A DNA stretch of 64,000 nucleotides from Granulicella aggregans (GCF_014203275.1 NZ_JACHIP010000004.1:124001-188000); one strand, 5' to 3'. Positions 10,667-19,903 are shown, counted from the first letter of the stretch. Translations and numbers: made by a program. The notes: generated from the sequence alone by a model not told the origin.

Positions 10667-10846
10667 TTGGGGGTTACCTGGGGTAAGGACAGTTTATCGC
10701 GGAGGGGATTGTTAGGGTGGTAGTGCGGCGTTGTAGTTGCGGTGTGAGCCGAAGGCGAATGCGGGGGGCTCTCCACTGCGCTTCGCTTCGGTCGAGATGA
10801 CGTGGTTTTGTTGTGGGTTGAAGAGGAGCTGGGGGACGGTTTACGT

Positions 10847-10885
10847 CCCACCCATGACCAACAGCACGTCATGGATGGGGCACCC
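10847..10885 (+). repeat. TGGGGCACCC palindromic repeat, copy 2
   Basis: Arms CCCACCCATGAC / GTCATGGATGGG with tail GGCACCC, preceded by the GGTTTACGT flank. It sits in the divergent promoter region between the acetyltransferase and photolyase genes. Confidence 0.75.
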
Positions 10886-10955
10886 GGCACCCATACTCTA
10901 GTGGGTCGGACTTTAGCGGGTTGGGCCTTAGTGGGCTCGATGAGAGGGATTTTGG

Positions 10956-12377
10956 ATGGATGAGTTCGAGGCGTTGAAGAACAATCCGCGGATTACGGTG
11001 CGGCGGGACGGGGCGGCTAAGGCGGATGGGAAGTGCGTTGTGTACTGGATGCAGCGGGCGCAGCGTGGTGTGGACAACCATGCAGTGAACATCGCGGTGG
11101 AGGTTGCGAATCTGCTGGGGCTGCCGTTGGTGGTTTACTTTGCGGGGATCTCGAATTTTCCCAGTGCGAATCTCCGGCATTATGCCTTTCTTCAGCAGGG
11201 GCTACCGGATATTGAGGAAGATCTGGCGAAGCGGAACATCTCTTTTGTCATGCGGCGGGCTCCGCATGAGTCGCATGAGAAGTTGCTGGCGGATGTGGAT
11301 GCGGCGTTTCTGATTGGCGATGAGAATCCGATGCGCGAGCCTGAGAAGTGGCGGAAGCATCTGGCGGAGAAGATCAGGATTCCGTTCTGGACGGTGGATA
11401 CGGAGTTGATCGTTCCGGGCAAGCTGATCGAGAAGGCGCAGTACGGGGCTTATACGATTCGGCCTCGGCTTTATCGGATGCTGCCGGAGTTCCTGGTGGC
11501 TTATGAGAATCCTCATGCAAAGCATGAGTGGAAAAGGCCGAAGGGGTTTCATGCCGACTCGTTGACGGAAGACATGACGAAAGGGTGGGAGCATCTTGAC
11601 CGCAGCGTGCCGCCGGTAGAGGCATGGCATGGTGGGAATCACGCCGCGGTAAAGCGGCTGAAGCACTTTGTCGACAAGATCTTCCCCCATTACGACACGA
11701 CGCGGAACCAGCCGGATGTGGACGGAACGTCGATGCTGTCTCCGTATCAGCACTATGGGCACATCGGTGGGCAGACGATTGCGCTGGCGCTTGAGGCTGC
11801 TGCAAAGAAGAATCCTTCATTGGCTCCGGCGAAGGAGAGCTTCTTTAATGAGCTGATTGCGTGGCGGGAGCTGGCGGTGAACTTTGTCCGATTCTCGGAT
11901 AACTATGACACTGCGGATTGTGCCGAGAACTGGGCGCAAAAGTCGATTGCGGAGCATGATCGGGATGAGCGGGAGCAGCTCTACACGCTGAAGCAGCTTG
12001 AGCATGCGGAGACGTATGACGAACTTTGGAATGCGGCGCAGATCCAGATGACGCGATTTGGGTGGATGCATAACTATCTGCGGATGTATTGGGCGAAGAA
12101 GATTTTGGAGTGGACTCCGGATGCGGCTACGGCGGTGAAGTACTGCGTTTATCTGAACGACAAGTATGAGCTGGATGGGCGTGACCCCGGCGGGTATGCG
12201 GGGATCGCCTGGGCGATCGTGGGCAAGTTCGACCGGCCGTGGTTCGATCGGCCTATCTTTGGGAAGATCCGGTATATGTCAGGGGCCTCTACGGGGAAGA
12301 AGTTTAATTCGAAGGGGTACATACGGCAGATGAATGCCTTGCCCGGTGGGGCCGTGGAGGAGCTTCGGTTGAGGTGA
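10956..12377 (+). CDS. phr: Class II deoxyribodipyrimidine (CPD) photolyase
   Basis: 473-residue FAD-dependent enzyme that repairs cyclobutane pyrimidine dimers using blue/near-UV light. The class II signature YWMQRAQRGVDNHA opens the photolyase-related domain (about 30-160). The FAD-binding helical domain follows from about 250, with LSPYQHYGHIGGQT, FFNELIAWRELAVNF and the C-terminal LRMYWAKKILEWT/YVYLNDKYELDGRDP-type motifs. Length fits the family. The ATG is preceded by GAGAGGG with suitable spacing, and a TACTCT hexamer upstream could be its -10. Single-gene unit. Confidence 0.93.
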   Translation: MDEFEALKNNPRITVRRDGAAKADGKCVVYWMQRAQRGVDNHAVNIAVEVANLLGLPLVVYFAGISNFPSANLRHYAFLQQGLPDIEEDLAKRNISFVMRRAPHESHEKLLADVDAAFLIGDENPMREPEKWRKHLAEKIRIPFWTVDTELIVPGKLIEKAQYGAYTIRPRLYRMLPEFLVAYENPHAKHEWKRPKGFHADSLTEDMTKGWEHLDRSVPPVEAWHGGNHAAVKRLKHFVDKIFPHYDTTRNQPDVDGTSMLSPYQHYGHIGGQTIALALEAAAKKNPSLAPAKESFFNELIAWRELAVNFVRFSDNYDTADCAENWAQKSIAEHDRDEREQLYTLKQLEHAETYDELWNAAQIQMTRFGWMHNYLRMYWAKKILEWTPDAATAVKYCVYLNDKYELDGRDPGGYAGIAWAIVGKFDRPWFDRPIFGKIRYMSGASTGKKFNSKGYIRQMNALPGGAVEELRLR

Positions 12378-12437
12378 GATGTGGGTGGAATTTGGGCGGA
12401 AAGGTACGAGCGGTTTGGGTGATGTGAGCTGTATCGG

Positions 12438-12497
12438 GGTCCTTCGACTCCGGCGCTTGCGGTGAGACTGCAAGCGCCTTCGCTCAGGATGACGGAG
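12438..12497 (+). repeat. CCTTCG/GATGAC repeat (copy b, long form)
   Basis: Begins GGTCCTTCGACTCC and ends CTCAGGATGACGG, with an inner palindrome GGCGCTTGC...GCAAGCGCC. About 40 upstream bases (GGTTTGGGTGATGTGAGC) are shared with copies c and d. Confidence 0.65.
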
Positions 12498-12542
12498 TAT
12501 TTGAGGGTTGGGAAGAAGGCGGTTCGTGCTTCACACGAATAC

Positions 12543-12583
12543 CCCATCTTCGCGACGATGGTGCTGTCGCAAAGATGGGGCAT
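12543..12583 (+). repeat. TGGGGCACCC palindromic repeat, copy 3 (variant tail)
   Basis: Arms CCCATCTTCGCGAC / GTCGCAAAGATGGG, one mismatch; the tail reads GGCAT instead of GGCACCC. It is preceded by a TTCGTGC hairpin that also precedes copy 10. Confidence 0.7.
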
Positions 12584-12605
12584 CTGGCTGAGTCAGGGTC
12601 TACGT

Positions 12606-12648
12606 CCCAACCATCGCGAAAGATAAAGACGCGATGGATGGGGCACCC
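12606..12648 (+). repeat. TGGGGCACCC palindromic repeat, copy 4
   Basis: Arms CCCAACCATCGCG / CGCGATGGATGGG, one mismatch, with a long A-rich loop; flank GGTCTACGT and tail GGCACCC. Confidence 0.75.
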
Positions 12649-12842
12649 GGGTTTCAGTGAAGTTCGAGCTGAATGCGCGGGTGTTAGACTTCGAGGGAAA
12701 GAACCTCGACCTTGGGTGGCGAAACGAATCGAGCCCTTGCGACACTGCTTATTTGTTCCATCGAGGACTTTCACCTCGCTTGATTGTTTGTTTTGAGCAA
12801 TGACCCGGCTGATCGTGGAGATGCCGGTGGAGGGAAGGCCCC

Positions 12843-15164
12843 GTGTCTGATCGTTCGTATTCGCAGTCCGCGGAGACAGCGGTCAAACTCGCTCCAGCAA
12901 CGACCTACCTGGGGCGGTATGTGATCCAGAAGCCGATTGGCGCTGGTGGCATGGGTGAGGTCTATTGCGCTCGGGACACGCGGCTGGAGCGCACGGTTGC
13001 GATCAAGATACTGCCGCGCGAGACGGCCAACGATACTGGACGGAGCCGTCTGTTGAACGAGGCGCGAGCTGCGTCCGCGCTGAATCATCCCAACATTGTG
13101 GCGCTGTATGACATCTGCACGGACAGAACCTCTACGGGCGGGGATGTCGACTTTCTGGTGATGGAGTTTGTCGACGGACGGACGCTGACGGAGATGGTTG
13201 CCGAAGCGCCGTTGAGCTTCGAGCAATTGGCTGCGCTGGGATCGCAGATGGCGCTGGCGCTGGGCGCGGCCCATGGAGCGGGCATCGTTCATCGGGACAT
13301 CAAGCCGGCAAACATCATGGTCACGAAGGCGCAGCAGGTGAAGGTGTTGGACTTCGGGATTGCGAAGGTGACGCGAAGCGATGGGGCTACGCGGCTGACC
13401 GGAGTGGGCCAGATCGTGGGAACGGTGGCGTATATGTCGCCGGAGCAGACGCGTGGGGAAGAGACGGACTTCCGGTCGGACATCTTTTCGCTGGGGTGCG
13501 TGCTTTACGAGGCGGCGGTTGGCGAGCCGCCGTTCAAGGCTTCGAGCCTTCTTGGGCTGATGCATGAGATTGCGACGACGGATCCGGAGCCGCCGAGCGT
13601 GTACCGTCCGGAGCTGCAGCCGGAGTTTGTTCGGCTGGTGATGCGGTGCCTGGCGAAGGAGCGGAGCCAGCGGCCGGAGTCCGCGATTGAACTGGCTACG
13701 GAGTTGAGGTCGCTTGCCTTTCCGTTGCGGCAAGAGATTCACGTTCGGGAGAAGCGCGCTTCGGTGGCGGTGCTGCCGCTGAAGGTGCGAGGGCCTGCCA
13801 GCGAACAATATCTGGCAGTGTCGCTGGCGGAGGCTTTGATTCACCGGCTCTCGTCGACGGGGAAGCTGCTGACCCGGCCCATTGCAAGCGTGATGCGGTA
13901 TGCGGGCGAAGAGGTGGACTGGGCGAGGGTGGCGAGGGAGCTGAACGTCGACATGGTGGTCGAAGGAACGATCCAGATCGCCGGCCCGAAGATTCGGGTG
14001 CTGGTGGGGGTTCATCGGGCGAGCGATGCGACGACGATTGCATCTTTGAAGCAGGATGGCGACGCGAACGATCTCTTCGCGTTGCAGGACCGGCTTGCGG
14101 ACACGGTGAGCGAGGTCTTCGTTCCGCGCCAGAAGGGCGGGACGGGGACGCAGACGCCGCCGACGAAGCATCCGGGCGCGTTTGAGCTTTATCTTCGCGC
14201 GGTGGATCGTCAGGTGCATGTAGACAAGTTCGAGATGGCTTCGGCGATCGAGCTTCTGAATCGTGCCACGGAGCTGGACCCCTCGTTTGCCGACGCATGG
14301 GGGCTGCTGGCGCAGGCCTATGTGCAGATGGGGGCGCATCTTGATCCCGATCCGAAGTGGTTCGAGCTGGGCGAACGAGCGATTGCGCGGACACTGGAAC
14401 TGGACCCGGTGCAGTGCACGGCTTTGTGCGCGAGAAGCGTGATCCTGTGGTCGCCTGCGCGGAGCTTTCAGAATCGTGCTGCGCTGCGGGCTTTGAATGC
14501 GGCGATCAAGATCGATCCGGCAAGGCCTACGGCGCGTCATCAGCGGGCGGCGATTCTGTGGCATCTCGGATTCTTTGACGCCGCGGAGCGGGATGCGGAA
14601 GAGGTAAAGCTGGCGAACCCGGCGTTGGGCATGATGCACCAGGGTGCGATTGCGCTGCAGCGTGGCAAGTTCGATTTGAGCGCGGAGTACTATGCTCGCG
14701 CGCTGGAGTTGGAGCCGAACGGCGTTCTAAATCACCTGATGGCGCCGATTGCGGTGTTGTACGGTGGCCGGCTGGAAGAAGCCAAGGTGGCGATCGGCAA
14801 GGCCCGGCAGATGTTTCCGGCGGAGTCGTTCACTTTAGGGTTGGAGGCGATTGTTGCGGGGGTCGAAGGCGATCCGCGGCGCGCCGAAAAGCTTGCCGAT
14901 GAGGCGGCGCACAGCGTGCGTAGCCTGACGCACACGCACCATACGTGGCACTCGTGCGCGGCTGCTTACACGTTGAGTGGAAGGCCGGAGAAGGCGATCC
15001 ACGAGCTGGAACGATGTGCGGCGATGGGGCTGCCAAGTTACCGGCTGTTCGAGACCGATCCTTATCTTCGGGGGCTGCGGGGTGAGGCTGGCTTCCAGGA
15101 GCTGATGACGAATCTGCGGCGGGAGCATGATTCGATCCGGGACGAGTTTGGGCTGGAAGGGTAG
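12843..15164 (+). CDS. Serine/threonine protein kinase with TolB-like and TPR domains
   Basis: 773 residues. The N-terminal Hanks-type kinase is complete: glycine loop GAGGMG (33-38), VAIK lysine K55, helix-C Glu73, HRDIKPANI (150-158) and DFG (170-172), then MSPEQ. It is therefore probably active. Residues about 300-400 resemble the FlgO/TolB-N-like domain often found after such kinases (VAVLPLKVRG...; VDMVVEGTI). The rest (about 430-760) is tetratricopeptide repeats. No transmembrane segment is visible, so it looks cytosolic. The start is GTG 12843, with GGAGGGAAGG upstream. It is followed by a SpoIIE-type phosphatase in the same direction, a possible signalling partner; targets are unknown. 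Confidence 0.92.
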   Translation: MSDRSYSQSAETAVKLAPATTYLGRYVIQKPIGAGGMGEVYCARDTRLERTVAIKILPRETANDTGRSRLLNEARAASALNHPNIVALYDICTDRTSTGGDVDFLVMEFVDGRTLTEMVAEAPLSFEQLAALGSQMALALGAAHGAGIVHRDIKPANIMVTKAQQVKVLDFGIAKVTRSDGATRLTGVGQIVGTVAYMSPEQTRGEETDFRSDIFSLGCVLYEAAVGEPPFKASSLLGLMHEIATTDPEPPSVYRPELQPEFVRLVMRCLAKERSQRPESAIELATELRSLAFPLRQEIHVREKRASVAVLPLKVRGPASEQYLAVSLAEALIHRLSSTGKLLTRPIASVMRYAGEEVDWARVARELNVDMVVEGTIQIAGPKIRVLVGVHRASDATTIASLKQDGDANDLFALQDRLADTVSEVFVPRQKGGTGTQTPPTKHPGAFELYLRAVDRQVHVDKFEMASAIELLNRATELDPSFADAWGLLAQAYVQMGAHLDPDPKWFELGERAIARTLELDPVQCTALCARSVILWSPARSFQNRAALRALNAAIKIDPARPTARHQRAAILWHLGFFDAAERDAEEVKLANPALGMMHQGAIALQRGKFDLSAEYYARALELEPNGVLNHLMAPIAVLYGGRLEEAKVAIGKARQMFPAESFTLGLEAIVAGVEGDPRRAEKLADEAAHSVRSLTHTHHTWHSCAAAYTLSGRPEKAIHELERCAAMGLPSYRLFETDPYLRGLRGEAGFQELMTNLRREHDSIRDEFGLEG

Positions 15165-15228
15165 ACGGGCCGGAGCTGTTCTGATTCGGTGAGTGCGTAG
15201 GTGCGGCTTGCCTCTTGCGTTGTGGCGT

Positions 15229-15267
15229 CCCACTCATTCGCGATACGGCTGCGAATGAATGGGGCAC
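15229..15267 (+). repeat. TGGGGCACCC palindromic repeat, copy 5
   Basis: Arms CCCACTCATTCGC / GCGAATGAATGGG, one mismatch; tail GGCACAAA. Preceded by GTGGCGT. Located between the kinase and phosphatase genes. Confidence 0.72.
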
Positions 15268-15397
15268 AAAGTGTGCGCTTCACTGCGCTTCCCGCGAAAT
15301 AGTTTGGAGGCGGATGTCGCTGGCGCTTATTCTCTTGGCAGCTATTCTAGATTCGTCCCCGGGCCATCTTTGCGAGTTCCTTTCCTTGAGGCTTTGA

Positions 15398-17434
15398 ATG
15401 AAGCGTTTCTTTGGCTGCCTGCTGGTGTTCTGCTTTCTGGGAGTGACGGACGCTAAGGCGCAGGAGTTCAAGGCAGCGTATCCGGGCGGCGGCTCGGTGA
15501 CGATGACGGGGGCGTGGCGGTTTCATACCAGCGACGACCTGCGCTGGGCCGATCCGAAGCTGGACGATAGCGGGTGGGAGACGATCACGGCAGACTCGCC
15601 GTGGGGGTCGCAGACGCACCCCGGATACGTGGGCTTCGCATGGTACCGGCGGGCGATTGAGGTCGATGGAGTGGATGGGCCGCTGTCGATCGCCATGCCG
15701 CCGGTGGATGACGTCTACGAGCTCTATTGGAATGGAGTGGCGATTGGCGGGCGGGGAATCATGCCGCCGGATGCGACGTGGAACGCGGTGCCGCAGCCGG
15801 ATGTGATCGCGCTTCCGAAGGCGGAGGCCAGCCGGACGCTGAAGGGGGTGCTGGCGATCCGGGTCTGGAAGGTGCCGCTCGACTCGCTCTCCGGCAATGA
15901 CATGGGCGGACTGAATGGTCCGCCGTCGATTGGGGCGAGCCGGGTTCTTAGCGAACGTTTGAACCTGAAGATGGCAAAGACCCTGCAGAGCAACCTGCTC
16001 CAGATTCTGGAGGGCACGTTCCTTCTGGTGATCGGATGCTTCGCCATCGGGATGTGGGCGCGGGACAGCCGCAAGCGGCTCTATCTGTGGCTGGGCCTGT
16101 TCCTGCTGCCCGACAGTGGACGTATCGCATTTTTGTTTCCCGCATTCCAGCGAATTGCGACGCTGGGCTGGTATCAGTTCTATCTCCAGATGATTGGCGC
16201 CACGGAGGACCTGGCGATCTGGATGCTGGTCATGACCCTGTTTGGACTGGATCAGGTGAGATGGTGGAGGCGGGCTACCTTCCTTCTCATGGGGATCTAT
16301 GTGGGGGCGCAGCTTGTGGATACGTCGGTGCTTGCCTTCTGGTCGGTTGCCGGGCCGGGTATCCAATTGACGGATGGGATCACGACGGCGATCTATTCGC
16401 TGCTGCCGGTCTACCTGTTCGTACTGCTGGCTGCGGGGCTGCGACGGAGACGTGACGTGACGCTGCTGCCGCTCGCGCTGGCGTGCATTGCACTGAATAC
16501 GTTTGGTTTGATCAACGGCGCGCTGGGGCAAGGGAAGCGGTTTACCCACATCGACTTTCAGGCATTCATTCTGAAGGCAGCGCTGCACTTCGGGCCGGAC
16601 TACCGGCTGACGCTGCGGGGGCAGATCGTTGCAGTGATGCTGGTGGTGATGGTGTGGACGGTGGTGCGGCAGCAGACGATCGAACGGCGGCGGCAGCATG
16701 TGCTGGAGGCCGAGGTGAAGTCCGCGAAGGAGGTGCAGAGCGTTCTGGTTCCGGAGGCGATGGAGCCGGTGGCAGGGTTCGCGATCAGCACGCTGTACTG
16801 GCCCGCGGAGGAGGTGGGTGGGGATCTGTTCCAGGTGCTGCCGGGGAAAGACGGCGATGTGTTGGTGGTGCTGGCGGATGTGAGCGGCAAAGGGTTGAAG
16901 GCGGCGATGACGGTGTCGGTGATGGTGGGCGCCGTACGGACGCTGGCCGAGTATACGACTAGCCCGGTCGAGATTTTGCAGGGGCTGAATCGGCGGCTGA
17001 TGGGGCGGACAGATGGCGGGTTCGCTACGTGCGTGGTGATGCATGTGAGCGCTGATGGGCAAGTGACCATGGGGAACGCGGGGCATCTTGCGCCGTTTGT
17101 GAACGGCGAGGAGATGGCGGCTACGGGGTCGTTGCCGTTGGGTCTGGCGTATGACGCGGAGTTCGAGGAGAGCCGGTTCGCTTTGCGTGAAGGCGATGAC
17201 GTGACGATCTATACGGACGGGGTGCTGGAGGCGCAGAGCAAGAGCGGGGAGCTTTATGGGTTCGAGCGGGCTGCGGAGATCATGCGGCCTCGGCCGACGG
17301 TGCGGGCGATTGCGGAGGCGGCCAAGGCGTTTGGGCAGATGGACGATATCACCGTGGTGAAGATCATCCGGGTGCATGCGGAGGACGTGCGGGAGCGGAT
17401 GTCGGTGGATTTGAGGACGGTGGCGGTGGGGTGA
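15398..17434 (+). CDS. Membrane SpoIIE/PP2C-type serine phosphatase with extracytoplasmic sensor
   Basis: 678 residues. A signal peptide (MKRFFGCLLVFCFLGVTDAKAQ) precedes a galactose-binding-like periplasmic domain (about 30-190, with SGWETITADSPWG and FAWYRRAIEV). Seven or eight transmembrane helices (about 205-425) lead to a cytoplasmic PP2C/SpoIIE domain (about 450-660). Metal-ligand motifs are all present: EVGGDLF, LADVSGKG, NAGH, YTDGVLEA and MDDITVV. This is a 7TMR-like sensor phosphatase: an outside signal would control dephosphorylation of a Ser/Thr-phosphorylated partner such as an anti-sigma antagonist. No such antagonist is encoded nearby, but a Ser/Thr kinase is immediately upstream. 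ATG start; TATTCT at about 15349 is a possible -10. Confidence 0.9.
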   Translation: MKRFFGCLLVFCFLGVTDAKAQEFKAAYPGGGSVTMTGAWRFHTSDDLRWADPKLDDSGWETITADSPWGSQTHPGYVGFAWYRRAIEVDGVDGPLSIAMPPVDDVYELYWNGVAIGGRGIMPPDATWNAVPQPDVIALPKAEASRTLKGVLAIRVWKVPLDSLSGNDMGGLNGPPSIGASRVLSERLNLKMAKTLQSNLLQILEGTFLLVIGCFAIGMWARDSRKRLYLWLGLFLLPDSGRIAFLFPAFQRIATLGWYQFYLQMIGATEDLAIWMLVMTLFGLDQVRWWRRATFLLMGIYVGAQLVDTSVLAFWSVAGPGIQLTDGITTAIYSLLPVYLFVLLAAGLRRRRDVTLLPLALACIALNTFGLINGALGQGKRFTHIDFQAFILKAALHFGPDYRLTLRGQIVAVMLVVMVWTVVRQQTIERRRQHVLEAEVKSAKEVQSVLVPEAMEPVAGFAISTLYWPAEEVGGDLFQVLPGKDGDVLVVLADVSGKGLKAAMTVSVMVGAVRTLAEYTTSPVEILQGLNRRLMGRTDGGFATCVVMHVSADGQVTMGNAGHLAPFVNGEEMAATGSLPLGLAYDAEFEESRFALREGDDVTIYTDGVLEAQSKSGELYGFERAAEIMRPRPTVRAIAEAAKAFGQMDDITVVKIIRVHAEDVRERMSVDLRTVAVG

Positions 17435-17473
17435 TGTGGTGACTCGTCGTAAGCTGGCCCGGGGGATTGCGTG

Positions 17474-19486
17474 ATGTCCGAGGTGTCGGGTGGGAGTTTG
17501 AAGCGGGTCGGAGTATGGTCGCTGGCTGCGATTGCGTTGGTGTGTCTGTTCTTTGCGCAGTGCGTGCGCACGGCGAAGATGGATTCGGTGAGCTGGGATG
17601 AATCGCAGCATCTCTACTCCGGATGGCTCTCGTGGACACATGCGGACTTTGGGTTCAATCCGGAGGTACCGCCGCTGGTGAAGATGTGGGACGCTATCCC
17701 GCTGCTGCACCGGGATATCCAGCAGCCGCCTTATACCGGCGACGAGTTCAAGAAAGAAGGGTTCGTGCTTGGGCAGCGATTTCTCGCGGCCAATGGCATC
17801 GACCGGACGCTGATTCCGGCGCGTACGATGGCTGCAATCCTGAGCGCGTTGTTGGCGATCACGATCTTTCTCGCGGCGCGGGAGATGTTTGGCGATCTGG
17901 CTGCGATCTTTGCGCTGGCGCTATTTACGTTCGATCCAAACTTCCTGGCGCATGGCAGTTATGTGACGACAGACATTGGAGCGAGCCTGATGACGCTGCT
18001 GGCGGTGTATGCGTACTACCGCGTGGTGAAGCGGCCATCAATGGCGCGGATGGTTGTGCTCGGCTTGGCGGTGGGGCTGGCGCTTACGGCGAAGTTCACG
18101 GGGATCTTCATTGTGCCGATTTTGGCGGTGATCTCGCTGCTGGAGCTATGGCGTCGGCGTGATGAGGGCGAGGCTGCTTCGGGGCGGCAGATGGCGGTGG
18201 CGCTTGTCGTCGCTTCGGCGATTGGGTTTGTGTGCGTTTGGGCGATCTATCGGTTTCGGTATGCGGCACGGCCGGATGGGTTGGCGCTGAACCCGCTGAC
18301 GGGGGCCTATCTGCAGCAACTAACGTCGCCGCTGAGCCGTGGGGCGATGGTGTTTGCGGCGCGGATTCATCTGCTGCCGGAGGGTTATCTGTATGGGCTG
18401 GCGGATACCAAGATCTCGGCTGCGTCGTTGCCGAGCTACTTCTTTGGGCACCTGACTCACGGGGCTTCGCGGTGGTACTACCCTGGGGCGCTGGCGATCA
18501 AGTCCACGCTGCCGTTTCTGATTCTGCTGGTGGCGACGGTGATCGCTCTGGTGAGCCGGCGGTGGAGGGTTCAGCGCGAGGTGATCTTTCTTGCAGTGCC
18601 GACGGTGGTGCTGTTTTCGATCGCCTGCGCTTCGGATATCGGCATCGGATACAGGCATCTGCTTCCAATCATTCCGCTGTGCTACATCCTGATCGCCGGG
18701 TGTGTGTCTTACTTCGTGAGTCGCGATAAGAAGCTCGCGTATGCGTTTGGGGTGTTGCTGGTGTGGCAGGTGGTGGGGTCGTTTGCGGCGAGGCCGGGGC
18801 TGCTGGCTTATGCCAACGAGGCGTGGGGAGGGCCGTCGAAGACGCACCTGTATCTTTCGGACTCGAATACGGATTTTGGCCAGCAGTTGAGGTATGTGAA
18901 GCGGTACCTGGATGAGCATCCGGGGAGGCCTTGCTACTTTGCGTACTACGAGCAGGGGGCGGCTGACTTTCGCGACTACGGGATTCAGTGCCAGGTATTG
19001 CCGACGGGCGCGGGTGCCTGGACGGGGATTGGGGCGATGCACTTCGGGAATGATCCGAATGTCTCCGGGCTGGTGCTGGTGAGCGACGGCATCCTGGCGG
19101 GTACGGACATACCGGGGAAGATGAATCCGTATGCTTCGTTTCGCGAGGTGACGCCTTCGGCTGTGATCGACCGGGCGGTGAATGTGTACGAGGGAAGTTT
19201 CAGGCTGGGGCCGGCTGCGGCGCTGGAGCATGTCGAGGCGGCAGGAAGGCTTCAGCAGACCGGTAACTTTCAGGCGGCGTTGGGCGAGGCGACGGAGGCA
19301 CGGACGCTTGACCCGGAGAGTGCGGTGGCGTGGAAGGCAGCCGGGGATGCACTGGAGGCGTTGAAGCGTCCGGCTGAGGCGCAGACGGCTTATCGGAGCG
19401 CGTTGGGAGCGGGGGAGTTGGATCCGGTGTTTGGGAAAGCGATGGTGGAAGAGCTTCAGAAGAAGACGGGTGGGGGTGGTCGGTGA
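17474..19486 (+). CDS. GT-C (family 39-like) glycosyltransferase with C-terminal TPR
   Basis: 670-residue polytopic protein. The first helix is followed by a periplasmic loop with the acidic pair in VSWDESQHLYSGW, typical of polyprenyl-phosphate-sugar-dependent GT-C enzymes. Ten or more membrane helices run to about residue 430 and a periplasmic domain of about 240 residues ends in TPR-like helices (HVEAAGRLQQTGNFQAALGEA...). It would transfer sugar from a lipid carrier to protein or glycan outside the membrane; the acceptor is unknown. ATG 17474 lies 39 bases after the phosphatase stop, so co-transcription is likely; an in-frame GTG one codon earlier is the alternative. Confidence 0.85.
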   Translation: MSEVSGGSLKRVGVWSLAAIALVCLFFAQCVRTAKMDSVSWDESQHLYSGWLSWTHADFGFNPEVPPLVKMWDAIPLLHRDIQQPPYTGDEFKKEGFVLGQRFLAANGIDRTLIPARTMAAILSALLAITIFLAAREMFGDLAAIFALALFTFDPNFLAHGSYVTTDIGASLMTLLAVYAYYRVVKRPSMARMVVLGLAVGLALTAKFTGIFIVPILAVISLLELWRRRDEGEAASGRQMAVALVVASAIGFVCVWAIYRFRYAARPDGLALNPLTGAYLQQLTSPLSRGAMVFAARIHLLPEGYLYGLADTKISAASLPSYFFGHLTHGASRWYYPGALAIKSTLPFLILLVATVIALVSRRWRVQREVIFLAVPTVVLFSIACASDIGIGYRHLLPIIPLCYILIAGCVSYFVSRDKKLAYAFGVLLVWQVVGSFAARPGLLAYANEAWGGPSKTHLYLSDSNTDFGQQLRYVKRYLDEHPGRPCYFAYYEQGAADFRDYGIQCQVLPTGAGAWTGIGAMHFGNDPNVSGLVLVSDGILAGTDIPGKMNPYASFREVTPSAVIDRAVNVYEGSFRLGPAAALEHVEAAGRLQQTGNFQAALGEATEARTLDPESAVAWKAAGDALEALKRPAEAQTAYRSALGAGELDPVFGKAMVEELQKKTGGGGR

Positions 19487-19546
19487 GATTCGCTGGGACT
19501 TGAGAGAGCGGATGTGGGGCTTGCCACCGGAGATGGATGTGGCGGA

Positions 19547-19585
19547 CCCACCCATGGCCAAAGGCTTGCCATGGGTGGGGCACCC
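19547..19585 (+). repeat. TGGGGCACCC palindromic repeat, copy 6
   Basis: Perfect 12-bp arms CCCACCCATGGC / GCCATGGGTGGG, flank GTGGCGGA, tail GGCACCC. First palindrome of duplicated module 1. Confidence 0.8.
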
Positions 19586-19602
19586 GCAGTTGTTTCGGCA
19601 AT

Positions 19603-19641
19603 CCCACATCTGGCGATGAGACCGCCAAATATGGGGCAACC
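19603..19641 (+). repeat. TGGGGCACCC palindromic repeat, copy 7
   Basis: Arms CCCACATCTGGCG / CGCCAAATATGGG with two mismatches; tail GGCAACC. Second palindrome of module 1. Confidence 0.7.
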
Positions 19642-19707
19642 GACGCTTGTGGCTGGTATTTGAGGAGCGGATGTGGGGCTCTTGCCACCGGAGATGGATG
19701 TGGCGGA

Positions 19708-19746
19708 CCCACCCATGGCCAGGTGCCCGCCTTGGGTGGGGCACCC
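19708..19746 (+). repeat. TGGGGCACCC palindromic repeat, copy 8
   Basis: Arms CCCACCCATGG / CCTTGGGTGGG with one mismatch; flank GTGGCGGA. Equivalent of copy 6 in module 2, with an altered loop (GTGCCCG). Confidence 0.72.
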
Positions 19747-19763
19747 GAAGTTGTGGCGGCAAT

Positions 19764-19802
19764 CCCACATCTGGTTATGAGGCTGCCAGGTATGGGGCAC
19801 CC
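19764..19802 (+). repeat. TGGGGCACCC palindromic repeat, copy 9
   Basis: Arms CCCACATCTGG / CCAGGTATGGG with two mismatches; full tail GGCACCC. Equivalent of copy 7 in module 2. Confidence 0.7.
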
Positions 19803-19903
19803 GGTTCATGTGGCTGAAAGGTACGGCGGGGAAGCTGTTCGTCTCTCTGGTCGAGGTGACGCTTTTTTGGGGTGGGAAGGCGGTTCGTGCATTGCACGAA
19901 TGT

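Larger units (their letters stand above)
12378..12842. other. Gene-free interval made largely of hairpin repeats
   Basis: This 465-base gap between the photolyase and kinase genes has no convincing ORF. It holds one CCTTCG/GATGAC element, an extra TTCGTGC...CACGAA hairpin at 12523-12539 and two TGGGGCACCC palindromes. The kinase promoter must lie in the last 190 bases; I could not pick it with confidence. Confidence 0.6.

Noticed and set aside
12771..14639. 622-codon minus-strand frame opposite the kinase gene
   Set aside because: Arg/His/Leu-rich antisense shadow; the kinase on the other strand has every catalytic motif.
15347..17710. Very long minus-strand open frame (787 codons) opposite the phosphatase and glycosyltransferase genes
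   Set aside because: Composition is Arg/His/Pro rich with no motif; it is the antisense shadow typical of high-GC genes, whereas the plus-strand frames have full domain signatures.
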